In this document: positions 37,479 to 46,686 of the stretch, one piece after another
Position numbering within the stretch: the first letter of the stretch is position 1
Layout: each line of letters begins with the position of its first letter
NCBI RefSeq assembly: GCF_001613145.1
Contig: NZ_BDBU01000019.1
Location: forward strand, 124,001-188,000
Direction: 5' to 3'
From: Nocardia jejuensis NBRC 103114
GTDB taxonomy: Bacteria; Actinomycetota; Actinomycetes; Mycobacteriales; Mycobacteriaceae
Length of the DNA: 64,000 bases
Notes under the pieces: generated by a model
Databases searched by the model: none
What the model saw: only the letters and a program-made list of their open reading frames with translations
Told to the model about the DNA's origin: nothing
Translations under genes and position numbers: made by a program

Positions 37479-38042
37479 TCACCGGCGTTCCTTCACGTCG
37501 AAATCAGTTCGATCGGCAATGAGTTTGGTCAGCAGCATGAGCAGGACGGCCTGTTCGGCCGGCGTGAGCGCCCCGACCCAGGTGCGCTCTCTCTCACGTT
37601 GCTCCTGAAAGATCTCGAGCAACTCCTGATCGCCGCTGTGCGAGATGTGCAGCAATACCGACCGGCCGTCCTCATCGGCTGGCGTACGTGCCATGAGCCC
37701 GTCGGAAACGAGTGACTTGGACAGGTTCGACACAGCGGATCTAGTCATTCCAGCCAGCTCGGCAGCCTTCTTGGGCTCCACAGGGCCTGCCAACCACACC
37801 ACGAACATGAGCCGGAACGCCGCCCAGGAACGCCCCCTCGCGCGGTGAATCGCGGACTCGAGATCATAGGTGACAACGTTCGACGCGCGATTGAGTGCCA
37901 GAAGAATCTCCGTTGCCTCCAGCTCCTCGAAGCCACGTTCACCCAACCCTTGTTTGGCAGTCTCGATGAACGACCAGAAGGTGAGCTCATCGCGCTCGGT
38001 GCTCGCCTCCATCGCATGCTCCCGCATCGGTTCGTCGATCAT
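37479..38042 (-). CDS. MarR-family regulator of the homogentisate operon (predicted)
   Basis: The 187-residue protein has a winged helix in the middle (GPVEPKKAAELAGMTRSAVS, NLSKSLVSDGLMARTPADED, GRSVLLHISHSGDQ), the MarR pattern with the beta-wing DEDGRS. Long helices flank it and give the dimer. Start at ATG 38042; internal Mets at 38027 and 38012 are alternatives. It lies between the HPPD gene and hmgA on the same strand. Matching palindromes before it and before hmgA suggest that it represses both itself and the operon, presumably released by homogentisate or another pathway intermediate. Confidence 0.85.
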   Translation of the reverse strand: MIDEPMREHAMEASTERDELTFWSFIETAKQGLGERGFEELEATEILLALNRASNVVTYDLESAIHRARGRSWAAFRLMFVVWLAGPVEPKKAAELAGMTRSAVSNLSKSLVSDGLMARTPADEDGRSVLLHISHSGDQELLEIFQEQRERERTWVGALTPAEQAVLLMLLTKLIADRTDFDVKERR

Positions 38043-38078
38043 GAGAATCCGGCCAATCTCGCGAACACCCTCAAATTA

Positions 38079-38096
38079 TAATTCATATACGAACTA
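38079..38096. promoter_or_regulatory. Predicted MarR operator upstream of the marR gene
   Basis: TAATT (38079-38083) and AACTA (38092-38096) are separated by CATATACG. Read on the minus strand it shares ATAGTTCRTAYAT with the site before hmgA. It lies 36 bases upstream of the marR start and 37 after the HPPD stop, the position for autoregulation. Confidence 0.6.
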
Positions 38097-38133
38097 TATG
38101 CGGGCGGGTGAACCTCACGAGCACGTACGCGGT

Positions 38134-39339
38134 TCAGAAGTTTCCGCGGGCGTCCTGCTCTCGTTCGATGGCCTCGAACAAGGCCTTGAAATTCCCGATA
38201 CCGAAGCCGAGGGAGCCGTGGCGTTCGATGAGCTCGAAGAACACGGTCGGGCGGTCCACGACCGGCTTGGTGAAGATCTGCAACAGGTAGCCATCCTCGT
38301 CGCGGTCCACCAGGATGCCCCGCTTCTGCAGCTCCTCGATAGGGACACGGACACTGCCTATCCGAGCACGTAATTCAGGATCCTCATAGTACGAGTCCGG
38401 TGTGGCGAGGAACTCGATACCTTCGGCCACGAGATGATCCACCGCGGTGAGAATATCGTTGGTCGCCAACGCCAGGTGCTGTACGCCCGGACCGCCGTAA
38501 TAGTCGAGATACTCCTCGATCTGCGAACGCTTCTTCGCGATCGCAGGCTCGTTGAGCGGGAACTTCACGCGATGGTTTCCGTTGGACACGACCTTCGACA
38601 TCAACGCCGAATACTCGGTCGCGATATCCTCGCCCACAAACTCAGCCATGTTCGTGAATCCCATGACACGCTGGTAGAACCCCACCCACTGGTCCATCTT
38701 GCCCAGCTCCACATTCCCTACGACATGATCGAGCGCCTGAAAGATCCTCCGGGGCGCGCCATCACGCTTGCGGTACGTCGATTCACGGCGGACATAGCCG
38801 GGCAGATACGGGCCAGCATAACGAGAACGGTCGACAAGAGTGTGCCGCGTATCGCCATAGGCTGCGATCGTGGCGAGCCTGACCGTGCCGTGCTCGTCGC
38901 TGATTTGGTGCGGTTCGACCAGGACATCGACGCCCTGGCCACGAGCGTGAGCGATGCACGTGTCGACATCCGGTACGGCCAGGGCGATATCCACCACGCC
39001 GTCTCCGTGTTTGCGATGATGCTCGATCAGTGTCGAATCCGGGTCGACGGCACCGCGAACGACGAAGCGGACCGCGCCTGACTCCAGGACGAAACTGTGC
39101 CCCTCGCGATCACCCGTAGCCGGGCCGGAGTACGCGACAAGGTCCATCCCGAATGCCGACTGGAAGAAATGCGCGGTCTGGGTCGCGTTGCCGACGACCC
39201 ACACGATCGAATCCCAGCCGCTGACCGGAAACGGGTCCCCGGCAGCGTCGTACTCCACGAGCCCGACCAGTTGACGGAGCTGGTCGATATCCAATCCGGC
39301 CAGGCGCTCGTGGTTGGTCAATATCTGCTGAAAAGTCAT
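38134..39339 (-). CDS. hppD: 4-hydroxyphenylpyruvate dioxygenase
   Basis: The 401-residue Fe(II) enzyme converts 4-hydroxyphenylpyruvate to homogentisate. It has two vicinal-oxygen-chelate halves. Metal ligands are in the C-terminal half: His in FQALDHVVGNVE, His in GPGVQHLALATNDI and Glu in PTVFFELIERHG. The C-terminal gate helix is GFGIGNFKALFEAIEREQ. Start was set at the ATG 39339, preceded by AGAGGTGG; the upstream open extension (to 39807) is non-coding in character. The neighbouring marR gene is 91 bases downstream. Not obviously under the same palindrome as hmgA. Together with the aminotransferase at 45.6 kb it begins tyrosine breakdown. Confidence 0.95.
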   Translation of the reverse strand: MTFQQILTNHERLAGLDIDQLRQLVGLVEYDAAGDPFPVSGWDSIVWVVGNATQTAHFFQSAFGMDLVAYSGPATGDREGHSFVLESGAVRFVVRGAVDPDSTLIEHHRKHGDGVVDIALAVPDVDTCIAHARGQGVDVLVEPHQISDEHGTVRLATIAAYGDTRHTLVDRSRYAGPYLPGYVRRESTYRKRDGAPRRIFQALDHVVGNVELGKMDQWVGFYQRVMGFTNMAEFVGEDIATEYSALMSKVVSNGNHRVKFPLNEPAIAKKRSQIEEYLDYYGGPGVQHLALATNDILTAVDHLVAEGIEFLATPDSYYEDPELRARIGSVRVPIEELQKRGILVDRDEDGYLLQIFTKPVVDRPTVFFELIERHGSLGFGIGNFKALFEAIEREQDARGNF

Positions 39340-39667
39340 GTCGGCCACCTCTATTGGCGAAGGAGTAGATACTCGTGCGCAACACCGAACCCACCCCTGC
39401 GCAATAAACAAGGCGCTCGTCTTCTGCTGATCGGGATGCGCTGTACGGACGTCCATGCTCACATCCCCGGCAGTCCAATTGTCCAGCTGGCCACCCGAAG
39501 TGGACGATCTGCCCGAATCTGTACATCTCCCGGACGAACAGGACTCGAAACGGTCCATTGCATGGCAATCCGTCTCACCCGGCAACCATTCGATAGACAG
39601 TCCACAGCTGAGTCTCGATACTTTCGTTACCAGCCGAAAGGTGCCGACGCGAAGGGAGGTAATGCGC
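39340..39667. promoter_or_regulatory. Divergent control region between HPPD and FAD-oxidase genes
   Basis: 328 bp that must hold both promoters. A small perfect palindrome ATTGC-ATG-GCAAT (39557-39569) could be an operator; no copy of the TAGTT-N8-AACTA element was found here. No gene is seen. Confidence 0.4.
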
Positions 39668-41125
39668 ATGTCGTCACGCGAACACCTGGAGCGATCGGGG
39701 TCCACACGCACTTCCCGCTCGCGTCCAGCGGACCCGGAATTGCCACACGACACCACATCGCTGTTGCACACACTTGCCAGGAAACTGCCCGCCGGAACGC
39801 TACTCACCGAGCCCGCGACGATGGCACCCTATCTCGCCGACGAAGCCCACCTGGTGTTACCGGGTGCAGCGCTCGCCGTCGTCATGCCCGCCAGCACCGA
39901 CGAAGTGAGCGAAGTGCTGCGATGGGCCAGCACATATCGCGTCCCGGTGGTTCCTCGCGGAGCCGGCACCGGTCTCTCCGGTGGCGCGACCGCCGTGGAC
40001 GGCTGCGTCCTGCTCAGCACCGCGAAGCTCGACCGGATCCTGCGAATCGACCAAGAAGAACTGATCGCAATCGTCCAACCCGGGGTGATCAACGCCGACC
40101 TCGGCCGCGCGGCATCTGCGGTGGGCTTGAACTACGCGCCGGACCCCTCGAGCTTCGAAAGCTGCACCATCGGAGGGAACGTGGCCACAAACGCAGGTGG
40201 ACTGTGCTGTGTCAAGTACGGCCGAACCAGAGATGTGGTGTTGAGCCTCGAAGCGGTACTGGCCGATGGCCGCATCATCCGCACCGGCAGTTCGGCACGA
40301 AAAGATGTCGCCGGTTACGACTTGAGCAGTCTGTTCGTAGGGTCCGAGGGCACGCTGGGAGTCATCACGGAAGTGACGCTGAAGCTGATTCCCGCCCGTC
40401 GGGCAACCCGTTCCACCGTGGTCGGGTTCTTCTCGACGCTCGCGGGCGCCGGCCAGGCCGCCGCGGACATCATGCGATCGGACATCATCCCGAGCCTGCT
40501 CGAGTTGATCGACCAGGAGGTGCTGCGCTGCATCGAACGGTGGCAGCCACTCGGAATCGACCCCGACGCCGCCGCGATGCTCATCGTGCAATCCGACAGT
40601 GGGCACGCCGAGCACGAGACCGAGATTCTCACCGCCATCCTCACCGAAGCCGGGGCAACAGATGTAGTCCCCGCCGCCAGTCACAGCGAGAGCGAGATGC
40701 TCGTCGCTGCACGGCGCCTGGCATTTCCCGCCCTCAGTCGACTCGGCGTCTGCCTGGTCGAAGACGTGTCCGTCCCCCGCAGCCGACTTCCGGACATGCT
40801 CGCGCACATTCCACTGATCGCCGCCGAACACAACATAAGAATCGGAACGGTCGCTCACGCCGGCGACGGAAACCTACATCCGACGATCGTGTTCGACGCA
40901 TCCGACTCCAGCGCCCACGATCGCGCTTACGCCGCAGCCGAGGACATCTGCCGGGTCGCGCTGCAGTTAGGCGGCACGATCACCGGTGAACACGGTATCG
41001 GAGTACTCAAACGCGATTTGCTGGCACATCAATTCGATCCGGCCACGATGAGCGTACAGCGAGCCATCAAGAACGCGATCGATCCCATGAACATACTCAA
41101 TCCCGGCAAGGTATTGAGTCCGTAA
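39668..41125 (+). CDS. FAD-linked oxidase, GlcD/D-lactate dehydrogenase type
   Basis: The 485-residue protein has a PCMH-type FAD-binding domain (PVVPRGAGTGLSGGATAVDG, SSFESCTIGGNVATNAGGL, FVGSEGTLGVITEVTLKLIP) and the FAD-oxidase C-terminal domain with RIGTVAHAGDGNLHPTIVFD, the metal/substrate histidines, and GTITGEHGIGVLKRD. The family oxidises 2-hydroxy acids such as glycolate or D-lactate with transfer to quinone or a reductase. Start at the second ATG (39668), with AAGGGAGGT seven bases before it. Gene order (divergent from HPPD, followed by an NTF2-like and an MBL hydrolase) suggests an aromatic 2-hydroxy acid such as hydroxyphenyllactate or hydroxymandelate as substrate; this is inference. 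Confidence 0.85.
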   Translation: MSSREHLERSGSTRTSRSRPADPELPHDTTSLLHTLARKLPAGTLLTEPATMAPYLADEAHLVLPGAALAVVMPASTDEVSEVLRWASTYRVPVVPRGAGTGLSGGATAVDGCVLLSTAKLDRILRIDQEELIAIVQPGVINADLGRAASAVGLNYAPDPSSFESCTIGGNVATNAGGLCCVKYGRTRDVVLSLEAVLADGRIIRTGSSARKDVAGYDLSSLFVGSEGTLGVITEVTLKLIPARRATRSTVVGFFSTLAGAGQAAADIMRSDIIPSLLELIDQEVLRCIERWQPLGIDPDAAAMLIVQSDSGHAEHETEILTAILTEAGATDVVPAASHSESEMLVAARRLAFPALSRLGVCLVEDVSVPRSRLPDMLAHIPLIAAEHNIRIGTVAHAGDGNLHPTIVFDASDSSAHDRAYAAAEDICRVALQLGGTITGEHGIGVLKRDLLAHQFDPATMSVQRAIKNAIDPMNILNPGKVLSP

Positions 41126-41141
41126 AAGAGAAGGAGAAAAA

Positions 41142-41600
41142 ATGACACAGGAAACGAAGGCCGACCCGGCGGGCCGACTGAACGCGGAGTCGGGCTCACA
41201 ATCGGAGATCGAGCACATCTTCCAGGCCTGGGATCACGCCTTGGCGACCAAGGACCTGGAGGCCGCGCTCGTTCTGTACGCCGATGACGCAACCATCGAA
41301 AGCCCGCTGATTCCTTCTCTCATGGGAACCGACGAGGGGATCGTGCGCGGGAAGGCCGAACTCCGAAAGTTCATCGACATCGTCTTTCAGCGAACCCCAG
41401 CGTCGAGGAAGCACTTCCGGACCGGATATTTCACCGACGGAACCCGTCTGACCTGGGAATACCCCCGGCAATCGCCGGACGGGGAGCAGATGGACTACGT
41501 GGAAGTCATGGAGATCGTCGACGGTCTGATCCAGAATCACCGGGTCTATTGGGGCTGGTATGGCCACCGTATCCTGAAGAATGACGAATATCGTCGCTGA
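41142..41600 (+). CDS. NTF2/SnoaL-like protein
   Basis: The 152-residue product has the SnoaL/NTF2 cone-fold pattern: FQAWDHALATKDLEAALVLY, ADDATIESPLIPSLMGTDEG, FRTGYFTDGTRLTWEYPRQ and VEVMEIVDGLIQNHRVYWG. These small proteins act as isomerases, cyclases or hydrolase-like enzymes, and many bind aromatic or polyketide substrates. AGGAG six bases before the ATG is a strong site. It is 16 bases after the FAD-oxidase stop and 32 before the MBL gene, so the three form one operon. Substrate unknown. Confidence 0.8.
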   Translation: MTQETKADPAGRLNAESGSQSEIEHIFQAWDHALATKDLEAALVLYADDATIESPLIPSLMGTDEGIVRGKAELRKFIDIVFQRTPASRKHFRTGYFTDGTRLTWEYPRQSPDGEQMDYVEVMEIVDGLIQNHRVYWGWYGHRILKNDEYRR

Positions 41601-41632
41601 GCAAGCGATGGTCGTTCAAAGGAGAATGACCT

Positions 41633-42448
41633 ATGCCCATCACGCTCAGGAGTATCAATGTCGGATACCCCAAAGGCTCTGATAAATCACTCATGATCAA
41701 CCTCCCTCAGGCGAAAAACATACCGTGGACCTTCCCGGCCATAACGTATGTGATCGAGCATCCTGCAGGCAGGATTCTGTTGGACACCGGGATATCGCCG
41801 CGAAGCCCCTCGGAATGGATGCCCGAATGGCGACAATTGATCGATCTCGAACTTGTGCCACCCGACGTGTGCCTCGAGAATCGATTGAAACAGCTAGGGC
41901 TCGGTCCGGAAGATTTCAAATACGTAGTCATGAGTCACCTTCACGTGGACCACGCGGGAGGACTTCGACTCTTCGAACATGCCGATGTCACGATCGTTAT
42001 TCATGAGAACGAATACCGACACGTGCGATCCATGCAGTCTTCTGCAGAAGCATTTTACGCGAAGGTCGACTTCGAATTTCTCGACCGTGCGCGAGTGCAA
42101 TTGGTGTCCGATGACGTCGTAGAATTGGCCGACGGAATAAAATTGATCAGCCTCCCCGGTCACACGCCGGGAACAATGGGGATGCTGATTCGGCTACGGC
42201 AGACAGGATGGGTACTGATCGCATCGGACGCGCTGTATCTACACGATTGCTACGGTCCACCCGCAGTCGGATCAGCGATGGTTTGGGACGGGCAGGAGTG
42301 GGAACGATCGGCAGATAAGATTCGACAGCTGGCAACCGAGCACGAGGCACTCATATTTCCTGGCCACGACGAGATCGGCATACGTCAACTATCGGATCGC
42401 CTCGAATACAACCAGATAGGATTTTGGCCGAACATGACGTACGAATAG
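41633..42448 (+). CDS. MBL-fold metallo-hydrolase, lactonase-like
   Basis: The 271-residue product belongs to the metallo-beta-lactamase superfamily, of the N-acyl-homoserine-lactonase-like branch. Zinc ligands are visible: SHLHVDHAGG (HxHxDH), LPGHTPGTMG, the bridging Asp in IASDALYLHD and the final His in IFPGHDEIG. RBS AGGAG before the ATG. As the third gene of the FAD-oxidase operon it may hydrolyse a lactone or ester made in the pathway. True quorum-quenching activity cannot be inferred from motif alone. Confidence 0.82.
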   Translation: MPITLRSINVGYPKGSDKSLMINLPQAKNIPWTFPAITYVIEHPAGRILLDTGISPRSPSEWMPEWRQLIDLELVPPDVCLENRLKQLGLGPEDFKYVVMSHLHVDHAGGLRLFEHADVTIVIHENEYRHVRSMQSSAEAFYAKVDFEFLDRARVQLVSDDVVELADGIKLISLPGHTPGTMGMLIRLRQTGWVLIASDALYLHDCYGPPAVGSAMVWDGQEWERSADKIRQLATEHEALIFPGHDEIGIRQLSDRLEYNQIGFWPNMTYE

Positions 42449-42641
42449 CTGGCCGCTCGGGGGCGTCGAACTCCCGGCACCATCGAGTACGGCAGTACAG
42501 GCCAGCGGCGGAAGTGCGACCACAACGGGTCGTAGTCGGTCACGGGTACGCTCACAGTGAAGGGTCGTGCGTTCCCGTGACCTGCTCGTTCGCCGGTCCT
42601 GTGAAGAGCAGGTCTGTCCATCGAACAGTCGAGGTAGTCGA

Positions 42642-43127
42642 GTGAAAGAGCACCCTGCTGCACCGCACGATGCTGACGCGACGGTGGACGCCGTGGACAT
42701 GACTCTTCTGCGGCTACTGGCGCAAGACGCCAGGCTCTCGGTCTCGGCCCTGGCAGAGCAGGGAGCGATCTCGCGAGCATCGGCGTACGCCCGCTTGGGA
42801 AGATTGCAGAAGTCGGGCGTCATCGAGGGTTTCACTGTGCGTGTCGATCCGACGAAGACCGGTGCCGGCTTCGGTGCGATCATCCTGCTCACCGGAGGCC
42901 AACTCGCCTCCGGCGAGCTACGCACACAACTCACCGACATGCCCGAGGTCGCGTACGCGGCATTTGTTACGGGCGCCTCCGATGCCATCGTGCTCGTCCG
43001 AGTCCGCGACATGGACGCATTGCGCGATCTGATTTTTCTCAAGCTTCAAAAGCTTCCCGGAATCCGAGGCAGTCACACCCTGATTGTCATGGAAGAAGTA
43101 ATACCCCCTCGCATGGTCCTTCCGTGA
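42642..43127 (+). CDS. Lrp/AsnC-family transcriptional regulator
   Basis: The 161-residue protein has an N-terminal helix-turn-helix (MTLLRLLAQDARLSVSALAE, QGAISRASAYARLGRLQKSG) and a C-terminal RAM ligand domain (GAIILLTGGQLASGE, VAYAAFVTGASDAIVLVRVR). Amino acids are the usual ligands of this family, fitting a regulator of aromatic amino-acid catabolism. Start is the GTG at 42642 after GAGG. It lies between the FAD-oxidase operon and the P450 gene on the same strand, with 197 bases before the latter. Confidence 0.85.
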   Translation: MKEHPAAPHDADATVDAVDMTLLRLLAQDARLSVSALAEQGAISRASAYARLGRLQKSGVIEGFTVRVDPTKTGAGFGAIILLTGGQLASGELRTQLTDMPEVAYAAFVTGASDAIVLVRVRDMDALRDLIFLKLQKLPGIRGSHTLIVMEEVIPPRMVLP

Positions 43128-43323
43128 CGTCCGGAATTCACGCATGAGATCCTGAAATGCGTGCCCGCTAAAGGCAACTTCCGCTGGACGAATCGAGTCG
43201 GCGATGTCCCGAGTGCGGCAATCCGTCCGAGATACTCGACGAGATCTGGCCGGTACTCCGCACAGTCCGACATGATTGGTTCCCGTATTACCGCGGACAA
43301 TCTCGACGACTTGGAGTCGGCCA

Positions 43324-45495
43324 GTGCGCTATGGCGAGCTCGTCACAATCGACCAACTCGATATCGATCCTTTCCCGATTTACGCCCGTCTGCGCCGGGA
43401 CGAGCCGGTGTCATGGGTACCCGTCGCACACGCACATTTCGTCACCAGATGGGCCGATGTGCAACGCGTAGCACGTGATGAAGCAGTATTCAGCGCTGCA
43501 GTCCATGACTCGCCGCTGAGCGTTGCGATCGGCCCGAACCTGCTGCACAGTGACGGCACGTACCATGCCGCGTTGCGCCGCCCGCTCACCGCAGGACTGC
43601 GCCCCTCGGTCATCCGTGCACGCGGAGAAAAGATCGTCGACCACCTGGTCACCACCCTGCTGGAGGGACTGCGAGAGCGCACACACGCCGATCTCATCGC
43701 CGACTTCGCCCAAGAACTGTCCGTCCGCACCCTGCTGGAGGTCACTGGACTACCGCCAGTGCCTACCAGCACAGTGGTTGGCTGGCTGGACGGACTCGCC
43801 GCCGGCGCCTCCAACTACGAGCGCGACCCGATCAAGACAGCGTTGGCCGAGCAAGCCAACGCCGAGGTCGACACGATCGTCGAGACCGAACTCAAACGGG
43901 GGCCCGTACCGGGCAGCTTGCTCGAGGCGTTAGCAGCCACGACCGCGAACGACACGCGTGTGATCAGCTCTGCAGAGATCAGTTCCACGGTGAAGTTGCT
44001 CATCATCGGCGGAATGCAAGAGCCACGAGACCTGTTCGGCACCGCGATGAACGCCTACCTGAGCTCCGAATCGGTGCGCAACGCCGTCCTGCACGAACCA
44101 GACGCGATCACTCGGCTCATCGAAGAGTCTCTGCGGTGGGGATCACCGGTCGGCACCGTCACCCGCAAGGTCATGGAACCGGTGACGATCAGCGGCGTGT
44201 CCCTCGAACCGGGCGCCATCGTCGCTGCGGTGCTCGCCTCGGCCAACCGCGACGAGCGCCAATGGGACCATCCCGATGAGTTCGACATCGCCCGGGCCTC
44301 CTACCAGCACCTGGCATTCAGCGCGGGCGTGCACTCCTGTGTGGGTGCGACCCTGGCCCGTACCGAAGTGCGCAAAGCACTCGAAGCACTGGTACCCGCA
44401 CTGCACGGGCTCGAACTTTCCGGACCAGCAACCTTTCGCGGCTGGGAGTTCCGTGGGCCGATCACATTGCCCGTGCAATGGACCCACAGCACCACCGCGA
44501 AGCGGCCACGGGTGAACACCGACACCGCCCCTGCGGTCCGAGAACTCGAAGTGATCGATCGGCAGCAAGACACACACGACGTCGCAACGCTCACTCTCAC
44601 CGATCCCCACCGCGCACCCTTGCCACCCTGGCAACCCGGAGCGCACATCGACTTGCATCTACCCACTCACACAGGCACGCTCATTCGCCAGTACTCACTG
44701 TGCGGCGATCCCACCGATCCGAGCAGGTGGCGCATCGCCGTCCAACTCGATGCGTCCGGTCGCGGCGGGTCCGAATGGATACACGAACAACTGACCTGCG
44801 GTAGCCGCGTAACGACCACCGGACCGCGAAACAACTTCCCGCTCGCCGAAGCTCCCGAGTATCTTTTGATCGCTGCTGGTATCGGGATTACACCGATGCT
44901 GCCCATGATCAGGGCGATCTCTGCGTCCGACCGACCGTGGCGGCTGCTGTACATCGGTCGTTCGCTCGATTCATTCGCGTTTCGCGACGAACTCGCCGAC
45001 TACGGGGAGCACGTGCAACTCTGGTCGACCAGCGAATCCGGCCGACCCGATCTGAGCACACTGTCACTCCCCTCGGCCGGCGGTGCGGTCTACGCATGTG
45101 GACCCGAATCGCTCAACGATGCACTGATCACCCTCTCGGCCGACGGACACGGTGACTGGGCGAGAGTCAGCCTCCACATCGAACGATTCACACCACGAAA
45201 GCCGGTCCCCCGCTGCCCCGGCGAGGAACACGAATTCGATGTCGAACTTCTCAACAGCGGTGTGACGGTACAGGTGTCACGAGACCAATCGGTGTTGTCC
45301 GCACTCGAAGAGATCGGCGTATTCATCCCATCCGCGTGCCGGGAAGGGATCTGCGGCTCGTGCGAGGTGCGTGTACTCGACGGTGCCGTTGACCATCGAG
45401 ACAGTCTCTCTGCCGCACGAACATCGCCGGACGAGGAACTCATGCTCGTCTGCGTTTCCCGATGTGCGGGGGAGAAATTGGTGCTCGATCTATGA
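43324..45495 (+). CDS. Self-sufficient cytochrome P450: P450-FMN/NAD reductase-ferredoxin fusion
   Basis: The 723-residue fusion has three parts. P450 (1-390): ExxR at E268-R271 and the heme loop FSAGVHSCVG with Cys339. Phthalate-dioxygenase-reductase-like part (400-620): RQYSLCG (flavin), AAGIGITPMLPMI and VYACGPESL (NAD). Ferredoxin (635-723): C672-x4-C677-x2-C680 and C710 for a 2Fe-2S centre. Thus electrons can flow from NAD(P)H to the heme in one chain, as in the P450RhF/CYP116B group. The I-helix reads IIGGMQEPRDLFG, without the usual acid-threonine pair. Start GTG at 43324 after GGAG. Precedes the aminotransferase by 73 bases; likely an aromatic or amino-acid-derived substrate. Confidence 0.88.
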   Translation: MRYGELVTIDQLDIDPFPIYARLRRDEPVSWVPVAHAHFVTRWADVQRVARDEAVFSAAVHDSPLSVAIGPNLLHSDGTYHAALRRPLTAGLRPSVIRARGEKIVDHLVTTLLEGLRERTHADLIADFAQELSVRTLLEVTGLPPVPTSTVVGWLDGLAAGASNYERDPIKTALAEQANAEVDTIVETELKRGPVPGSLLEALAATTANDTRVISSAEISSTVKLLIIGGMQEPRDLFGTAMNAYLSSESVRNAVLHEPDAITRLIEESLRWGSPVGTVTRKVMEPVTISGVSLEPGAIVAAVLASANRDERQWDHPDEFDIARASYQHLAFSAGVHSCVGATLARTEVRKALEALVPALHGLELSGPATFRGWEFRGPITLPVQWTHSTTAKRPRVNTDTAPAVRELEVIDRQQDTHDVATLTLTDPHRAPLPPWQPGAHIDLHLPTHTGTLIRQYSLCGDPTDPSRWRIAVQLDASGRGGSEWIHEQLTCGSRVTTTGPRNNFPLAEAPEYLLIAAGIGITPMLPMIRAISASDRPWRLLYIGRSLDSFAFRDELADYGEHVQLWSTSESGRPDLSTLSLPSAGGAVYACGPESLNDALITLSADGHGDWARVSLHIERFTPRKPVPRCPGEEHEFDVELLNSGVTVQVSRDQSVLSALEEIGVFIPSACREGICGSCEVRVLDGAVDHRDSLSAARTSPDEELMLVCVSRCAGEKLVLDL

Positions 45496-45568
45496 ACAGC
45501 CCGATCGCCTCCACGACCTCAGACCCTCGAGCACGACGGGCACAACTCTTCGCGGCAGGAGAATCCCA

Positions 45569-46669
45569 GTGACTGACACCCCTCGACTGCGTGAGGCGCT
45601 ACACACCTTACCCGACTACAGCCGCATATCGGCACCGCCGACCGGGCCGGATACTCACGCCTTCACCCTGTCAGCCAACGAAATCCCGGGACCGCCCTTA
45701 CCCGAAATACTCGAGACAGCCGTGCAGGCAGCAGCCAGTGCAAACCGCTATCCCGATATCAGCTGCGCAGACCTCACCGCGGAACTCGCACGAACCTTCG
45801 ATGTGCCTGCATCGCACGTCGCCACAGGAACCGGCTCGACCGGTGTCCTTCTACAGTTGCTCCACGCCACAACGGACCCCGGCGACGAGGTGATCTACGC
45901 CTGGCGGTCATTCGAGGCATACCCCATCCTCACCAGAATCCGTGGCGCCGATCCGGTCGAGGTACCGCTCAGCGACGAGAGGCACGACCTCGACGCGATG
46001 GTCGCAGCCATCTCCCCACGGACCCGCCTGATCATCGTGTGCAACCCGAACAACCCGAGCGGCACCGCTGTTCACCGCCAGGAGTTGTGCGCCTTCCTGG
46101 ATGCTGTTCCCTCTGACGTGCTGGTGGTGCTCGATGAGGCCTACCGCGAATTCGTCACCGATCCCGACGTCCCCGACGGACTCGAGTTGTATCGAAATCG
46201 CCCCAACGTCGCAGTGCTACGCACCTTTTCCAAAGCGTACGGGCTGGCCGGACTTCGCGTCGGATTCGCAGTCGCCCACGACAAGGTCGCGAAAGCGTTG
46301 CGCCAGACCGCAGTTCCCTTCGGCATCACCCGTATCGGGCAAGACGCAGCTGTTGCGGCCCTTCGCGCGGACAATGCGATGAGACTACGAGTGCAGTCCC
46401 TCGTGCGCGAGCGCGAGCGCGTGGTGGAGAAACTAACGGCGCAGGGCTGGCAATTGCCGCGGACTCAGGCGAATTTCGTGTGGCTCCGACTCGATGACCG
46501 GACATCCGAACTCACTGAAAGCTGTGTCCGACAGGGCCTTTCAGTGCGTTCTTTCGCCGGAGAAGGAGTCCGGGTGACGATCGGCGACCCCGAGGCCAAC
46601 GATCTGTTCCTGAAGGTCACCGCCAACTTCCATCGATCACCGGCGCTCCGCAGACGGAGCGGACAGTAG
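45569..46669 (+). CDS. pat: PLP aminotransferase, Pat/HisC type (aromatic amino acids)
   Basis: The 366-residue product is a class I/II aminotransferase of the HisC branch, close in pattern to mycobacterial Pat (aromatic amino-acid aminotransferase). Motifs: SANEIPGPP near the start, YPDISCADLTAELAR, IIVCNPNNPSGTAV, VVLDEAYREFV, the PLP lysine in TFSKAYGLAGLRVGF, QANFVWLRL and GEGVRVTIGDPEAND. It probably moves the amino group from tyrosine or phenylalanine to give 4-hydroxyphenylpyruvate for HPPD. GGCAGGAG precedes the GTG start. Read with the upstream P450 gene (73-bp gap). Histidinol-phosphate activity cannot be excluded. Confidence 0.85.
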   Translation: MTDTPRLREALHTLPDYSRISAPPTGPDTHAFTLSANEIPGPPLPEILETAVQAAASANRYPDISCADLTAELARTFDVPASHVATGTGSTGVLLQLLHATTDPGDEVIYAWRSFEAYPILTRIRGADPVEVPLSDERHDLDAMVAAISPRTRLIIVCNPNNPSGTAVHRQELCAFLDAVPSDVLVVLDEAYREFVTDPDVPDGLELYRNRPNVAVLRTFSKAYGLAGLRVGFAVAHDKVAKALRQTAVPFGITRIGQDAAVAALRADNAMRLRVQSLVRERERVVEKLTAQGWQLPRTQANFVWLRLDDRTSELTESCVRQGLSVRSFAGEGVRVTIGDPEANDLFLKVTANFHRSPALRRRSGQ

Positions 46670-46686
46670 CGACACACAACACGTCC

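Noticed and set aside
45569..46669. Histidinol-phosphate aminotransferase of histidine biosynthesis
   Set aside because: No other his gene is near and context is tyrosine catabolism. The Pat-type aromatic role fits better, although sequence alone cannot exclude HisC activity.
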